From the NCBI GenBank assembly GCA_023146255.1, contig JAGLCJ010000014.1, positions 124,001 to 188,000 of the forward strand: DNA of 64,000 bases, written 5' to 3'. Within the stretch, counting starts at the first letter, position 1, and each line of letters starts with the position of its first letter. The DNA comes from Alcanivoracaceae bacterium (lineage in GTDB: Bacteria > Pseudomonadota > Gammaproteobacteria > Pseudomonadales > Alcanivoracaceae). The notes beneath the pieces were generated by a model. That model ran no database searches. It saw only the letters and a program-made list of their open reading frames with translations, and was not told the DNA's origin. This document shows, piece by piece, positions 33,748 to 42,209 of this stretch. Position numbers and translations under genes: made by a program.

Positions 33748-34893
33748 ATGCAACCGATTATTGTCATTGGCACCGGTCTGGCCGGTTTCAACCTCGTCAA
33801 AGAACTGCGCAAGCTCGACAAGACCACCCCGGTGATCATGCTCACCAGCGACGACGGTCGTAACTATTCCAAGCCAATGCTCTCCAACGGCTTTGCCAAA
33901 CAGAAGGACGCCGACGCCCTGGCCATGGCCACAGCGGAACAGACCGCCGCGCAACTGGATGTCAGCATCCGCACCGGCGTTAATGTCACCGCCATCGACA
34001 CCGCCAGCAAGCAGGTCGAGATCAGCAACGAAAAGCTCGGCTACAGCAAACTGGTGCTGGCGCTGGGCGCCGACGTATTCCGGCCGCCGATGACCGGCGA
34101 CGCGCTGGATCAGGTCTACACCGTCAACGACCTGATGGATTACGCCCGCTTCGGCAAGGCCGTGGCCGACAAGAAGAACGTGCTGATTATCGGTGGCGGC
34201 CTGATCGGCTGCGAATTTGCCAACGATCTGCTCGCCGGTGGCTTCAAGGTGGAACTGGTCGAGCCGATGGGCCGCTGCCTGCCGACCCTGTTGCCAGAAC
34301 CGGCCTCGCGCGCTGTGCAGCAGGGACTGGAACAGGCCGGTGTCCGTTTCCACTTCGGCCCGTTTGCACAAACCTGCAACCAGCGTGGCGACGGCCTGGT
34401 CATCGGCCTGTCGGATGGCAATGAAGTCGAAGCCGATATTGTTCTGCAGGCAGTCGGCCTGCGTCCGCGCATTGCCCTGGCCAGCACCGCCGGCATTAAC
34501 GTCAATCGCGGCATTGTCGTCGATCGCCTGCTGCAAACCAGCGCCGCGGATGTTTATGCGCTGGGCGATTGTGCCGAAGTGGAAGGTCTGGTGTTGCCCT
34601 ATATTCTGCCGCTGATGTCGGCATCGCGAGCGTTGGCAAAAACGCTGGCCGGCGAACCGACGCCGGTGAGCTACGGCGTCATGCCGGTAACCATCAAGAC
34701 CCCCGCCTGCCCGACCGTGGTCTGCCCACCGGCGCCGGGCAGCGACGGCGACTGGCAATGCGAAGGCGAGGGCCTGAGCGTCAAGGCGTTGTTCCGCGGC
34801 AAGGACGGCAGCCTGCTCGGCTACGCCCTGACCGGTGATGCCTGTGCGGAAAAGCAGGCGCTGAACAAAGAGCTGCCGGCACTGCTTGGCTGA
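33748..34893 (+). CDS. rubB: rubredoxin-NAD+ reductase
   Basis: 381 residues from the ATG at 33748 (MQPIIVIGTGLAGFNLVKEL). It has an N-terminal FAD-binding GTGLAG motif, LTSDDGRNYSKPMLSNGFAK, a second Rossmann motif IIGGGLIGCEFANDL near 145 for NADH, and DVYALGDCAEVEG near 270 that closes over the flavin. The remainder forms the small C-terminal domain. It passes electrons from NADH to rubredoxin. It lies in the same orientation 72 bp after rubA. Confidence 0.95.
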   Translation: MQPIIVIGTGLAGFNLVKELRKLDKTTPVIMLTSDDGRNYSKPMLSNGFAKQKDADALAMATAEQTAAQLDVSIRTGVNVTAIDTASKQVEISNEKLGYSKLVLALGADVFRPPMTGDALDQVYTVNDLMDYARFGKAVADKKNVLIIGGGLIGCEFANDLLAGGFKVELVEPMGRCLPTLLPEPASRAVQQGLEQAGVRFHFGPFAQTCNQRGDGLVIGLSDGNEVEADIVLQAVGLRPRIALASTAGINVNRGIVVDRLLQTSAADVYALGDCAEVEGLVLPYILPLMSASRALAKTLAGEPTPVSYGVMPVTIKTPACPTVVCPPAPGSDGDWQCEGEGLSVKALFRGKDGSLLGYALTGDACAEKQALNKELPALLG

Positions 34894-34946
34894 GCGACAC
34901 CAGCGCGTGTCGCCCCGGCGCGGCCACACACTGAAGCCTGACAGCG

Positions 34947-35048
34947 CACTCGCGAGCTTGCCTTGCCGGGACCTTCGGAGCCATGGATGGCGGAGAAGAG
35001 CTACAGGGACGTACTCGTGCGTGTCCCGGCAAGGCAAGCTCGCGAGTG
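34947..35048. repeat. long hairpin element, loop type A (copy 1)
   Basis: Perfect 26-bp arms at 34947-34972 and 35023-35048 enclose a 50-bp loop beginning CTTCGGAGCCATGGATGG and ending GTACTCGTGCGT. The loop is identical to that at 63766-63815, while the arms differ beyond the closing CCGGGAC/GTCCCGG. A second GGGAC inside the loop (35006-35010) could pair with the same GTCCC, giving an alternative fold. No coding potential and no T tract. Confidence 0.9.
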
Positions 35049-35160
35049 TGCCGCCGCGGATCTGAAATGGCTGCGTCGGGGCGACACGCCACCAATATCC
35101 TGTGTTAGCCTTTTGCTTTCACCACTCCTGCCCTGAGGCAGACTTTTGCGGGGACATTCA

Positions 35161-35538
35161 ATGAAATTCTGGCTGATTCTGCTCGTTCTTGGCTGGCGTC
35201 TGCGCTGGTTGGCATGGCGTAACGCGGAATTCCGCGGCAAGCTTGCCGGCAAGGATATGGTCATGCAGTGGCGCACCAAGGCTGGCGCACCGGCACGCTC
35301 CTTCCATTTTCTGCCGAACCGGATCATTAGCCGTGCTGGTCTGCACCCGAATCCGACTGTCACGCTGAGCTTCGAGGATGCGCCCTATGCGGTGAAAACC
35401 CTGATGGAAGCCGGCAAGAACCAGATGGCCTTCATGGCCGGCATGCAGGAAGGCAAGATCAAGATCGAGGGTGATGCCTCGCAGCTGATGTGGTTCATGA
35501 CCCTGATGAAGTACATCGCCCCGAAAAAGAAAAAGTGA
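35161..35538 (+). CDS. SCP2 sterol-binding-domain-like protein
   Basis: 125 residues; ATG at 35161 with GGGGA upstream. The N-terminus is a hydrophobic and basic stretch (MKFWLILLVLGWRLRWLAW). The rest has the SCP2 pattern: hydrophobic core strands, TVTLSFEDAPYAVKTLMEAG and the characteristic ending GKIKIEGDASQLMWFMTLMKYI. Family members bind or transfer lipids. The C-terminal IAPKKKK is basic. Function here is unassigned. Confidence 0.7.
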   Translation: MKFWLILLVLGWRLRWLAWRNAEFRGKLAGKDMVMQWRTKAGAPARSFHFLPNRIISRAGLHPNPTVTLSFEDAPYAVKTLMEAGKNQMAFMAGMQEGKIKIEGDASQLMWFMTLMKYIAPKKKK

Positions 35539-35550
35539 TTGCCCCTCCCG

Positions 35551-35604
35551 GCAGGAGCGGCTGATCAGCCGCGAAAGCTTTCGCGGTCGGTCGACCGCTC
35601 CTGC
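35551..35604. repeat. REP-like element (locus b)
   Basis: Outer arms GCAGGAGCGG / CCGCTCCTGC enclose two inner palindromes, including CGCGAAAGCTTTCGCG. Same family as the palindrome at 22349. It lies 13 bp after the SCP2-like gene. Confidence 0.8.
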
Positions 35605-35665
35605 AAGGGCATATGACAACCCTCCGGTTGTCTGGCGATCACCCGCTGCTGTCACGGAGATCGCC

Positions 35666-36079
35666 ATGCTCGTTATCACCCCGACCCTGTCCCTGCCGGA
35701 CAACGAAATTCATCTTGAGGCCATTCGCGCTCAGGGCGCCGGTGGTCAGAACGTCAACAAGGTCTCCAGTGCCGTGCACCTGCGTTTTGATATTCGCGCT
35801 TCGTCGTTGCCGGACATCTACAAGGAACGGCTGCTGGCATTGAAGGACAGCCGCGTCACCGACGATGGCGTGATCATTATCAAGGGCCAGCAGTTTCGCA
35901 CCCAGCTGAAAAATCGCGACGATGCGCTATCACGGCTGGCAGAGCTGATTCGTTCGGTGACGGTGGAGAAGAAGCCGCGCCGGGCCACCAAACCATCAAA
36001 ATCCTCGCAGCAGAAGCGCGTCGACAGCAAGAAAAAACAGGGACAGACCAAAGCGCTGCGCCGACGTGTAGATATGTAG
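35666..36079 (+). CDS. arfB: alternative ribosome-rescue factor ArfB (YaeJ)
   Basis: 137 residues. The peptidyl-tRNA hydrolase domain carries the catalytic GGQ in IRAQGAGGQNVNKVSSAVHL, followed by LRFDI and KGQQFRTQLKNRDDALSRL. The C-terminal tail (about 105-137) is long and Lys/Arg-rich, which inserts into the empty mRNA channel of stalled ribosomes. The length matches ArfB rather than RF1/RF2. It converges on the Hen1-like gene with 7 bp between stops. Confidence 0.93.
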   Translation: MLVITPTLSLPDNEIHLEAIRAQGAGGQNVNKVSSAVHLRFDIRASSLPDIYKERLLALKDSRVTDDGVIIIKGQQFRTQLKNRDDALSRLAELIRSVTVEKKPRRATKPSKSSQQKRVDSKKKQGQTKALRRRVDM

Positions 36080-36086
36080 GAGCCAT

Positions 36087-36695
36087 TCACAGCAGATTAA
36101 ACATGGCGGTCTGGGTAGGCTGACCCAGATCAGGATCAAAATCACCGATGCCTCCGAACACCACCTGATAGCCCTGGCGCGCCGCAACACCACTGGCCCA
36201 GCGCCGGAATTTCACCCGATCCCACTCGAACTTATGATCCGGCTCACGCATCTGCCCTGAGGTCATGCCGAACAGCGGATTGTATTCCCGGTTTGGTGTG
36301 GTCAGAAAAAGATGCCGTGGACGGAAATATCCGAACACCGTCTGCTCGACCTGCGACAACATGGTTGGCTCGACATGCTCGATGGTTTCAACCATGGCCG
36401 CGGCATCAAAGTGCTGCAGTGATGGATCCGCTTCAGCATAGGATCCAGCCACCAGATGCAGTCGTGGTGACTCACCTTGAAGATGATCTGCCAGCATCTG
36501 CCTGGCTTCGGCAAGCCGCAGCAGCGACTGCTCGACACCAACCACCTGTTGAAACTGTGGCTGATTGAGTAGCCGGAACAGCAGCGCACCCGCACCGCAA
36601 CCAAGATCCAGCACACGCAAGGCACCGGTGGCGCGCAGGGCTTCACAGACCCGGTCGAGACGTTCCTCGTGCAGACCGGTCATTTCATTCATCAC
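36087..36695 (-). CDS. Hen1-type 3'-terminal RNA ribose 2'-O-methyltransferase, stand-alone
   Basis: 202 residues from a GTG at 36695 (GGAGG nine bases upstream; the ATG at the next codon is equally possible). SAM-binding motif VLDLGCGAG (28-36) and GVEQS. The Hen1 metal site is complete: ETIEHVE with Glu103, Glu106 and His107, then His154 in PDHKFEW. The diagnostic TTPNREYNPLF lies between. Hen1 enzymes 2'-O-methylate RNA 3' ends. Characterised bacterial Hen1 works in a Pnkp/Hen1 repair complex, with a separate N-terminal domain, but here neither that domain nor a pnkp gene is present. The substrate is therefore open. Confidence 0.85.
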   Translation of the reverse strand: MMNEMTGLHEERLDRVCEALRATGALRVLDLGCGAGALLFRLLNQPQFQQVVGVEQSLLRLAEARQMLADHLQGESPRLHLVAGSYAEADPSLQHFDAAAMVETIEHVEPTMLSQVEQTVFGYFRPRHLFLTTPNREYNPLFGMTSGQMREPDHKFEWDRVKFRRWASGVAARQGYQVVFGGIGDFDPDLGQPTQTAMFNLL

Positions 36696-36814
36696 GGTGA
36701 TGTTCCTCCCATCCGTACCGCCATCAGTCATATTACCGATACCAATGATTGGCGCTATCAGGTTTTTATATCCACCCGGCCCAATAACGATATAACAACA
36801 GGCAGAGCCCGCCG

Positions 36815-37900
36815 ATGGATCTCGACACCCGGTGCATTCCACTCGGACATATCCAGACCTACTTCGATATGCGTCAGAGTCTGGTGCTGGAGGCTGACTG
36901 GCTGGAACGGCACACACAACTGGCGCTGCCGAATCCGCATGAACTGTTTGAGTGTATTACCGGAATCGACCAGCGCGATTTTTATCGCAACGCCAGCATT
37001 GATTATCAGCCGGGCGATACCGGCTGCTTTATCAGCGCCCGCCAGGTGCTGGCGCTGGTAGATCAGGCCGTGTCTGCGCTGCAGATGCCCTATCTGGGTC
37101 TGGCCATGGGCAATCTCATGACAGTGTCTCACCACGGCATGGCCGGTGTCGCCGCTGTGACCCAGACCACGCTGCGTAACTGTATCGATGTGGTCTGCCG
37201 GTTTTGCGAAGAGCTGTTCCCGCCGCTGGAGATGAGCGCCAGAATCGATGCTGACGAGGGTCGCTTCATCGTCAGCGAAAATATCTCACTGGCGCCCCAC
37301 ACACAGTTCTTCCATGAACTTAACATGGTCAGCTTCTACAACATTTTCCTGCAACTGATTGGCAATCCCGCTGCCGCAAAGCGGGTTGAGTTCAGCTATC
37401 CGGAACCGGCCTGGGGGCATATCTACCGCCGCTACTTCCGCTGCCCGGTACTTTTTGATCAACCGGAAACCGCCATTGTTGGCGCTGCATCACTGGCGCA
37501 TTTCGAGCTGCCACTGGCGAACCGGCTAATGGCTATGGCCGCAGAAAAATCTCTGTATGAAAACATTCCCACGCGTGCCATGCGCCTGCTGCCGCTGCGG
37601 TTGCGCCGTCTGCTGGTGCGCTATTACGGCGCCTTCCCGTCACTGGAGAATGCCGCCAGCGAACTGGGCATGAGCGGCCGCACCATGCGTCGGCGGCTGG
37701 CGGAAGACGGCACCTCCTATCAACAGGAACTGGACCTGGTCCGGCAGAAGCTGGCTCGGCAGTACTTTGCTCGCGGCGGCCATTCGGTCACCGAGCTGGC
37801 ACTGATGCTCGGCTTTGCCGATTCTTCCGCCTTCGCCAAGGCATTCCGGCGCTGGACCGGTAAATCGCCAACAGAGTTTCTGGAACAGCGACAAAACTGA
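36815..37900 (+). CDS. AraC-family transcriptional regulator
   Basis: 361 residues. It differs from the two tandem regulators at the left. The effector domain is of the arabinose-binding type (PYLGLAMGNLMTVSHHGMAG), and the C-terminal HTHs are AASELGMSGRTMRRRLAEDG and LALMLGFADSSAFAKAFRRW, ending KSPTEFLEQ. It is divergent from the Hen1-like gene (120-bp gap) and lies upstream of the lipase in the same direction. Control of the lipase is plausible but inferred. The 223-bp gap after it contains an 8-bp GC-rich hairpin at 38047-38066. Confidence 0.9.
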   Translation: MDLDTRCIPLGHIQTYFDMRQSLVLEADWLERHTQLALPNPHELFECITGIDQRDFYRNASIDYQPGDTGCFISARQVLALVDQAVSALQMPYLGLAMGNLMTVSHHGMAGVAAVTQTTLRNCIDVVCRFCEELFPPLEMSARIDADEGRFIVSENISLAPHTQFFHELNMVSFYNIFLQLIGNPAAAKRVEFSYPEPAWGHIYRRYFRCPVLFDQPETAIVGAASLAHFELPLANRLMAMAAEKSLYENIPTRAMRLLPLRLRRLLVRYYGAFPSLENAASELGMSGRTMRRRLAEDGTSYQQELDLVRQKLARQYFARGGHSVTELALMLGFADSSAFAKAFRRWTGKSPTEFLEQRQN

Positions 37901-38123
37901 GCCGGTTTTCTGCGCCATTGTTGTGTAACTCGGAAGAACATCCGAGCAGATATTTGTCTTTCTCTACCGCTGGCCAGAATTAACCGATCCCTGTCCGAAT
38001 AAATCCTGCACCCTTGCATGCCTGTTCGCAGACTCCCGGCTCTGCGCTGCGGACTGTCGTCCGCAGCCTGTGCGGACGGCATCCGCCGGCCATAACAACA
38101 ATCAATGCTGTCGGAGTAATGCA

Positions 38124-39929
38124 ATGAAACAGTTACTAAAAAAATCCGCCCTGCTATGCACCTTGCTGGCCGGGTCGGGATTACCGTTTGCCTCGGTGAG
38201 CGCCGCGCCAATGCAGGGGCCGCAGGATATCTCGTTCTATACACCGCCGGTGATGGCCGGTGGCATGCAGGGTGAGCTGATCTGGTATCGCCCCGCCACT
38301 GTTCAGCTCGGTGATGGCGCCGCCGCTGTGCAGGCGTGGAATGTGCTGTATCGCTCCACCGATGCGCGCGGCAATGCCAATCTGGTCACCGGCACCGTGA
38401 TCGTGCCGACCGCAGCCTGGAGTGGTGGTGGCGACCGCCCGCTGATCGGCTATGCGGTGGGCACCCACGGCCTGGCACAACAGTGTGCACCATCCATGCA
38501 GCTGGCCGCCGGCAAGGACTATGAAAGCGCCAATATTGCCGCTGCGATTGGCGCTGGATATGCAGTGCTGGTTTCCGACAACCCCGGTTACACCACCGGC
38601 GCGACACCGACCTATCTGGCCGGACGCGCGCAGGCCCACGCCAACCTCGACCTTTTCCGTGCTGCCGCACAGATTCCCGGCGCCGGCATAAATGGCAATG
38701 CCAAAGCGGCGCTATGGGGCTATTCACAAGGCGGCCAGACCGCCGCCTGGGTCGGTGAAATCAAGAGCAGTTATGCGCCGGAGCTGAATCTGGTCGGCAT
38801 TGCCGCCGGCGGTACGCCGGCAGATTTTCCGCGCACCGCCCGGTATCTCGAAGCCAGCACCGGCGCGTCTTTCCTGCTTGGTGCCGTAATCGGTCTGGGC
38901 GAACAGTATCCGGAAGATATTCCGCTGGATGAACTCGCCAACGCCGACGGGCAAGCGGCTATTGCCACCGGCAAGAGTCAGTGCGTATTTGAATCGCTGT
39001 TTACCTTCATGAATGACAGCATCTCCGAGTACACCGTAGGCAATCAGACGCTGGATGAAGTCATTGCCATTCCGTCGGTCAATCAGACGCTGATGGCGCA
39101 GAACCTTGGCAGCAAGAAGATTCCAGTGCCGATATATCAGTATCACGGCAAGGCGGATGAGTTCATTCCGATTGATCAGCACGTAGAACTGAAGCGGGAT
39201 TATTGCCGCAAGTTCAGCAATGTCACTTTTGCCGTCTATCCGAGCGAACATATTGTCACCCAGTTCCAGGCCGCGCCGCATGTGCTGTCGTGGCTGGGTG
39301 ATCGCTTTGCCGGAAAAGCCACCTATGGTACCTGCCTGACGTTCAAGCCGGCGCCGACGTCCACGGCCAATCCGGGTGGCGGTAACTTTGTTGTCTCACT
39401 GGATGAGTGGCCGCTGGATGCCCGCATTGAGCTGAACACACTGGCACAAACGGTGCAGCTGCCGAGCACTGCAACCTTTAGTGCAGACACCGATATCACC
39501 GATCAATCGCTGACCGGCTCGTTGTCTGTCCCCGGCTTCACATCGTCGCTGAAAATTATCGGCATTCCGCTGGATATCCGTCTGCAGGTCGATGCCGTTG
39601 GCCCAACCACGGGTACGGTATCACTCGACAACGAGGGGCAGCTCAGCATCAACGGTCTGTCACGGGCGGACATCACGGTACGTTCCGCCGGCTTCTCGTT
39701 CCTGCAGATTCCATTCGGCTGCAAGACTTCATCCCCGGTGGATTTCCCGATCAACTTCAGCGGCCCGGTATCGTCACTGGGTAACGGCAACCTGACCTTC
39801 TCTGGCACCACCAGTTTCCCGGCGCTGAGTGGCTGCGGCCTGTTCAACTCGCTGTTTACCACGCTGATGTCCGGCCCGGGTCAGCAGTACATGTTCAATG
39901 TCAGCCCGCCAGCACCCACCAGCTGGTAA
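38124..39929 (+). CDS. secreted lipase with extra C-terminal beta domain
   Basis: 601 residues from the ATG at 38124 with GGAG upstream. Signal peptide MKQLLKKSALLCTLLAGSGL...SAAP. The catalytic part (about 30-415) matches the LIP family of secretory lipases: VGTHGLAQQCAPS, VSDNPGYTTG, nucleophile elbow GYSQGG with Ser201, the Asp in YHGKADEFIP and the His in PSEHIVTQ. The last ~170 residues form a separate beta-rich domain (LSVPGFTSSLKIIGIPLDI, IPFGCKTSSPVDFPINFSG, SGCGLFNSLFTTLMSGPG). That pattern is more familiar from actinobacterial exported proteins than from lipases. It would hydrolyse acylglycerols outside the cell. Confidence 0.87.
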   Translation: MKQLLKKSALLCTLLAGSGLPFASVSAAPMQGPQDISFYTPPVMAGGMQGELIWYRPATVQLGDGAAAVQAWNVLYRSTDARGNANLVTGTVIVPTAAWSGGGDRPLIGYAVGTHGLAQQCAPSMQLAAGKDYESANIAAAIGAGYAVLVSDNPGYTTGATPTYLAGRAQAHANLDLFRAAAQIPGAGINGNAKAALWGYSQGGQTAAWVGEIKSSYAPELNLVGIAAGGTPADFPRTARYLEASTGASFLLGAVIGLGEQYPEDIPLDELANADGQAAIATGKSQCVFESLFTFMNDSISEYTVGNQTLDEVIAIPSVNQTLMAQNLGSKKIPVPIYQYHGKADEFIPIDQHVELKRDYCRKFSNVTFAVYPSEHIVTQFQAAPHVLSWLGDRFAGKATYGTCLTFKPAPTSTANPGGGNFVVSLDEWPLDARIELNTLAQTVQLPSTATFSADTDITDQSLTGSLSVPGFTSSLKIIGIPLDIRLQVDAVGPTTGTVSLDNEGQLSINGLSRADITVRSAGFSFLQIPFGCKTSSPVDFPINFSGPVSSLGNGNLTFSGTTSFPALSGCGLFNSLFTTLMSGPGQQYMFNVSPPAPTSW

Positions 39930-39940
39930 CGGAGGAAGTG

Positions 39941-40537
39941 ATGAAAACACTAGCGCTGATGCTCGCGGTAATCATGCTGGCAGCGACCGGTTGGTATTAC
40001 CACGACAACAGGATCAAGCCAGACTCGCTGGTAACAGATGAAGCGGTGATCGACTTTGACGACCCTGCCGCTCTGGATCCGCAACAGCTGGTGGCTGAGC
40101 AGAGCGCCGCCGCTGATGCAGCGCTGACCCTTGCCGGCGAGCCACCGCTCGCCGGCAACATCACACAGAGACCAGAATTCGTCTCGCGCATCGAGTGGCA
40201 AATTCTCAAAGGTGTCGCGGCGGCGCGGGAGAACAGCGAACAGGAATTGCTAAGGCTGGTGAACTACCTGCGCTTCAGCAAGCAGCTGGAGTGGTGGCAA
40301 TCGCAGCAGCCGGACCAGAACCATCATCAGCATATACGGGTGGGCTGGAAGTTGCTCAATGAGATCCCGGAACGGGTGGAACAGCAGGATCTTGCTGCCG
40401 ATCAGGCCCAGCAGCTGCAGCTGGCGTTGCTTGAGGTGCTGGAACCGGATGCCGGCAAGCGTCGTCATCATCTCGAACGAGAGGCTGCCAGAATCGGCGT
40501 GACTTTCCGGATTGAATCGTCGTCCTACACACCCTGA
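39941..40537 (+). CDS. uncharacterised membrane-anchored protein downstream of lipase
   Basis: 198 residues, ATG at 39941 with GGAGG five bases upstream and only 11 bp after the lipase stop, so the two are surely co-transcribed. One N-terminal helix (LALMLAVIMLAATGWYY) anchors a periplasmic helical domain rich in Gln, Glu and Leu (QQDLAADQAQQLQLALLEVL). The topology resembles a lipase-specific foldase. It is much shorter than known foldases and lacks their signature. A partner role for the lipase is inference only. Confidence 0.7.
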   Translation: MKTLALMLAVIMLAATGWYYHDNRIKPDSLVTDEAVIDFDDPAALDPQQLVAEQSAAADAALTLAGEPPLAGNITQRPEFVSRIEWQILKGVAAARENSEQELLRLVNYLRFSKQLEWWQSQQPDQNHHQHIRVGWKLLNEIPERVEQQDLAADQAQQLQLALLEVLEPDAGKRRHHLEREAARIGVTFRIESSSYTP

Positions 40538-40710
40538 ATAACAACAGCATTCGGGTACAACATATGTTTAATGGCAAAAGCCGGGCTCACCCGGTTCAAG
40601 TCTGAATCGCTGCCCGCGTGAGCCGATGACCCTGTCGGGAAATTTGACACTCGCTGATCAGGCCGCCAGTCGAATCCATGCAACCGCATGATATTAAATG
40701 CTTTCTGAAT

Positions 40711-40727
40711 AAGGCACGGTTATTGCT
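40711..40727 (+). promoter_or_regulatory. sigma-54-type (-24/-12) promoter of the PEP-CTERM gene
   Basis: AAGGCACGGTTATTGCT matches the consensus YTGGCACGRNNNTTGCW except at the first two positions, with the invariant GG (40713-40714) and GC (40725-40726) at the correct 10-bp spacing. A start near 40738 would give a 27-nt leader before the ATG at 40765. A GGCTCAC...GTGAGCC pair at 40584-40624, about 115-155 bp upstream, is a possible activator site. Confidence 0.75.
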
Positions 40728-40764
40728 TTTCCTGAGCACCCCCACTCTATAGTCAGAGGAACTC

Positions 40765-41352
40765 ATGAAATATCTTAGTCATCTAGCTGCCATCATGTTC
40801 GCCGCCACTTTCAGCAATGCGGCCAGCGCTGTAATGATTGATTTTGAATCCGTCCCCTCGCCGGGCACCAGCAGCTTCACCGTCGGCGATGTCACGTTCA
40901 CCGACTCCATGCCCGCTGGCACCGCGCTTCAGGTTGCTGACTTTGGCCACCAGTCCGACGGCCGTGGGCTAGGTGTGTTTGGCGATGATGCCAGCCGTCT
41001 TCAGCTGACTTTTGCAGGCATCTATGACTTCCTGTCATTTGATTTTGGCAATGACAATCCGGGTTTCGGTGATCCGTTCGGTCAGATGCATCTGGATCTG
41101 TATCTGGATGGCATGCTGACCGGCGCCTTTGCGCTGACAGCCAACTGGGATGACATCATGAACCAGACCCTGACTGGTACCGGACTGTTCAATTACGCCG
41201 AGATCTATTACGACACCAATCTCATTGAGGTGATTGATAACCTTGAGTACCGCCTTGATGGTGTTGTCGCCGTGCCAGAGCCTTCCAGTTTGATGCTGCT
41301 TGCCATGGCGCTGGCAGGCATCGGTTTCACCAGCCGTCGTCGTAACTCGTAA
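40765..41352 (+). CDS. PEP-CTERM sorting-domain protein
   Basis: 195 residues, ATG at 40765 with AGAGGA upstream. Signal peptide (MKYLSHLAAIMFAATFSNAASA), a beta-rich acidic middle with IDFESVPSPG and FDFGNDNPGFGD, and a full C-terminal sorting signal: VPEPSSLMLLAMALAGIGF followed by SRRRNS. PEP-CTERM proteins are processed by an exosortase and tied to exopolysaccharide and biofilm or floc formation. No exosortase gene lies in this window. The sigma-54-type promoter matches the known RpoN/PrsK-PrsR control of such genes in other bacteria. Confidence 0.92.
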   Translation: MKYLSHLAAIMFAATFSNAASAVMIDFESVPSPGTSSFTVGDVTFTDSMPAGTALQVADFGHQSDGRGLGVFGDDASRLQLTFAGIYDFLSFDFGNDNPGFGDPFGQMHLDLYLDGMLTGAFALTANWDDIMNQTLTGTGLFNYAEIYYDTNLIEVIDNLEYRLDGVVAVPEPSSLMLLAMALAGIGFTSRRRNS

Positions 41353-41360
41353 GTCCGAAG

Positions 41361-41385
41361 GGCGGCAGGCAGGCAGCCTGTCGCC
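41361..41385 (+). terminator. possible terminator after the PEP-CTERM gene
   Basis: GGCGGCAGGC / GCCTGTCGCC arms (one G-T pair) with a 5-nt loop, followed by AGTTT. The stem is strong but the T tract is short. Confidence 0.45.
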
Positions 41386-41427
41386 CAGTTTCCCTGCCCA
41401 TCGATTTCCCAACCTGTTACAACCTTC

Positions 41428-42201
41428 TCACCATCTTCCCCGCCAGTTCTCGCGGGAGTTTCGATGGCTTGCATAGATTTCATAAACAAACTGACCGAGT
41501 GGGCGCTGTGCCAGTGCCATGCGTGCCGTTACCAGTTCCGGGGCCACCTGAACATTTTTGATCGAAGCCCAGGGCGATCCCTCCGGTGCCAGCGCCGGGC
41601 CTAACATACTGCACAGGGCAATATCCGCCAGGCTCAGCCGGTCACCAAGCAGGAATCGTGATTTTCTTGCCAGCACGTGCACTTCCGCCTGATCAAGTAA
41701 CGCAGACAGCCTGGTGGTGACCACAGGAATATATTCCGGGCTTGCCCGATACATTTTCTTCACTGCCGTGCGAAACACCCAGATTGCCAGCGCCCGCATC
41801 GACCCTGACAATGGCGCATCCTGATAGTAAAGCGCCGGCGGGATAGCAGTGTTGATCAGATAGATCATCGCCTGCTGACGGATCAGCACGCCGATTTGCT
41901 CTGCCAGTGAATTGATCTGCAGCTGCCAACTGCGCATGTCCGGGTCATCGCTGAGCAGCGCCGGCAGCTCGGGATAAGCGTTATCCAGATACAGGGCAAT
42001 GCGGGTGCTGTCACCCGTCCAGCGGCCATTGTCGTTCAAGGCCGGAATGGTCATGACCCCGGTGCGCGGCCATAGAAACAGTCGATTCAACACCGGATAA
42101 AGATTACGGGTCTGGTACGACAACCCCTTGGCATCAAGCAGCCAGCGGCCCTTCTCGGCGAAGTGTGACTGCGGGAACTGATAGAGAATTCGCTGATCCA
42201 T
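41428..42201 (-). CDS. glutathione S-transferase family protein
   Basis: 257 residues from the ATG at 42201. The N-terminal thioredoxin-like half (ILYQFPQSHFAEKGRWLLDAKG, VMTIPALNDNGRWTGDSTRIALYLD) contains the cis-Pro and the glutathione-binding DST equivalent of ESxxI. The all-helical C-terminal half has SRFLLGDRLSLADIALCSML, a typical GST helix. The substrate is unknown. It overlaps no neighbour and is the last of three leftward genes that may form an operon from 43653. Confidence 0.85.
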   Translation of the reverse strand: MDQRILYQFPQSHFAEKGRWLLDAKGLSYQTRNLYPVLNRLFLWPRTGVMTIPALNDNGRWTGDSTRIALYLDNAYPELPALLSDDPDMRSWQLQINSLAEQIGVLIRQQAMIYLINTAIPPALYYQDAPLSGSMRALAIWVFRTAVKKMYRASPEYIPVVTTRLSALLDQAEVHVLARKSRFLLGDRLSLADIALCSMLGPALAPEGSPWASIKNVQVAPELVTARMALAQRPLGQFVYEIYASHRNSRENWRGRW

Positions 42202-42209
42202 CACCGCAC

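Noticed and set aside
33709..35037. Long minus-strand frame opposite rubredoxin reductase
   Set aside because: Low-complexity translation and complete overlap with a well-supported gene.
34947..35048. Type A hairpin as a simple transcription terminator
   Set aside because: There is no T tract on either strand and the loop is 50 bp and conserved, which a terminator does not need.
39941..40537. Lipase-specific foldase (Lif)
   Set aside because: Topology fits, but the length is little more than half and the foldase signature is absent.
40723..40751. Sigma-70 promoter TTGCTT-17-TCTATA before the PEP-CTERM gene
   Set aside because: Both hexamers match poorly and the start would fall on the ribosome site; the overlapping -24/-12 element fits far better.
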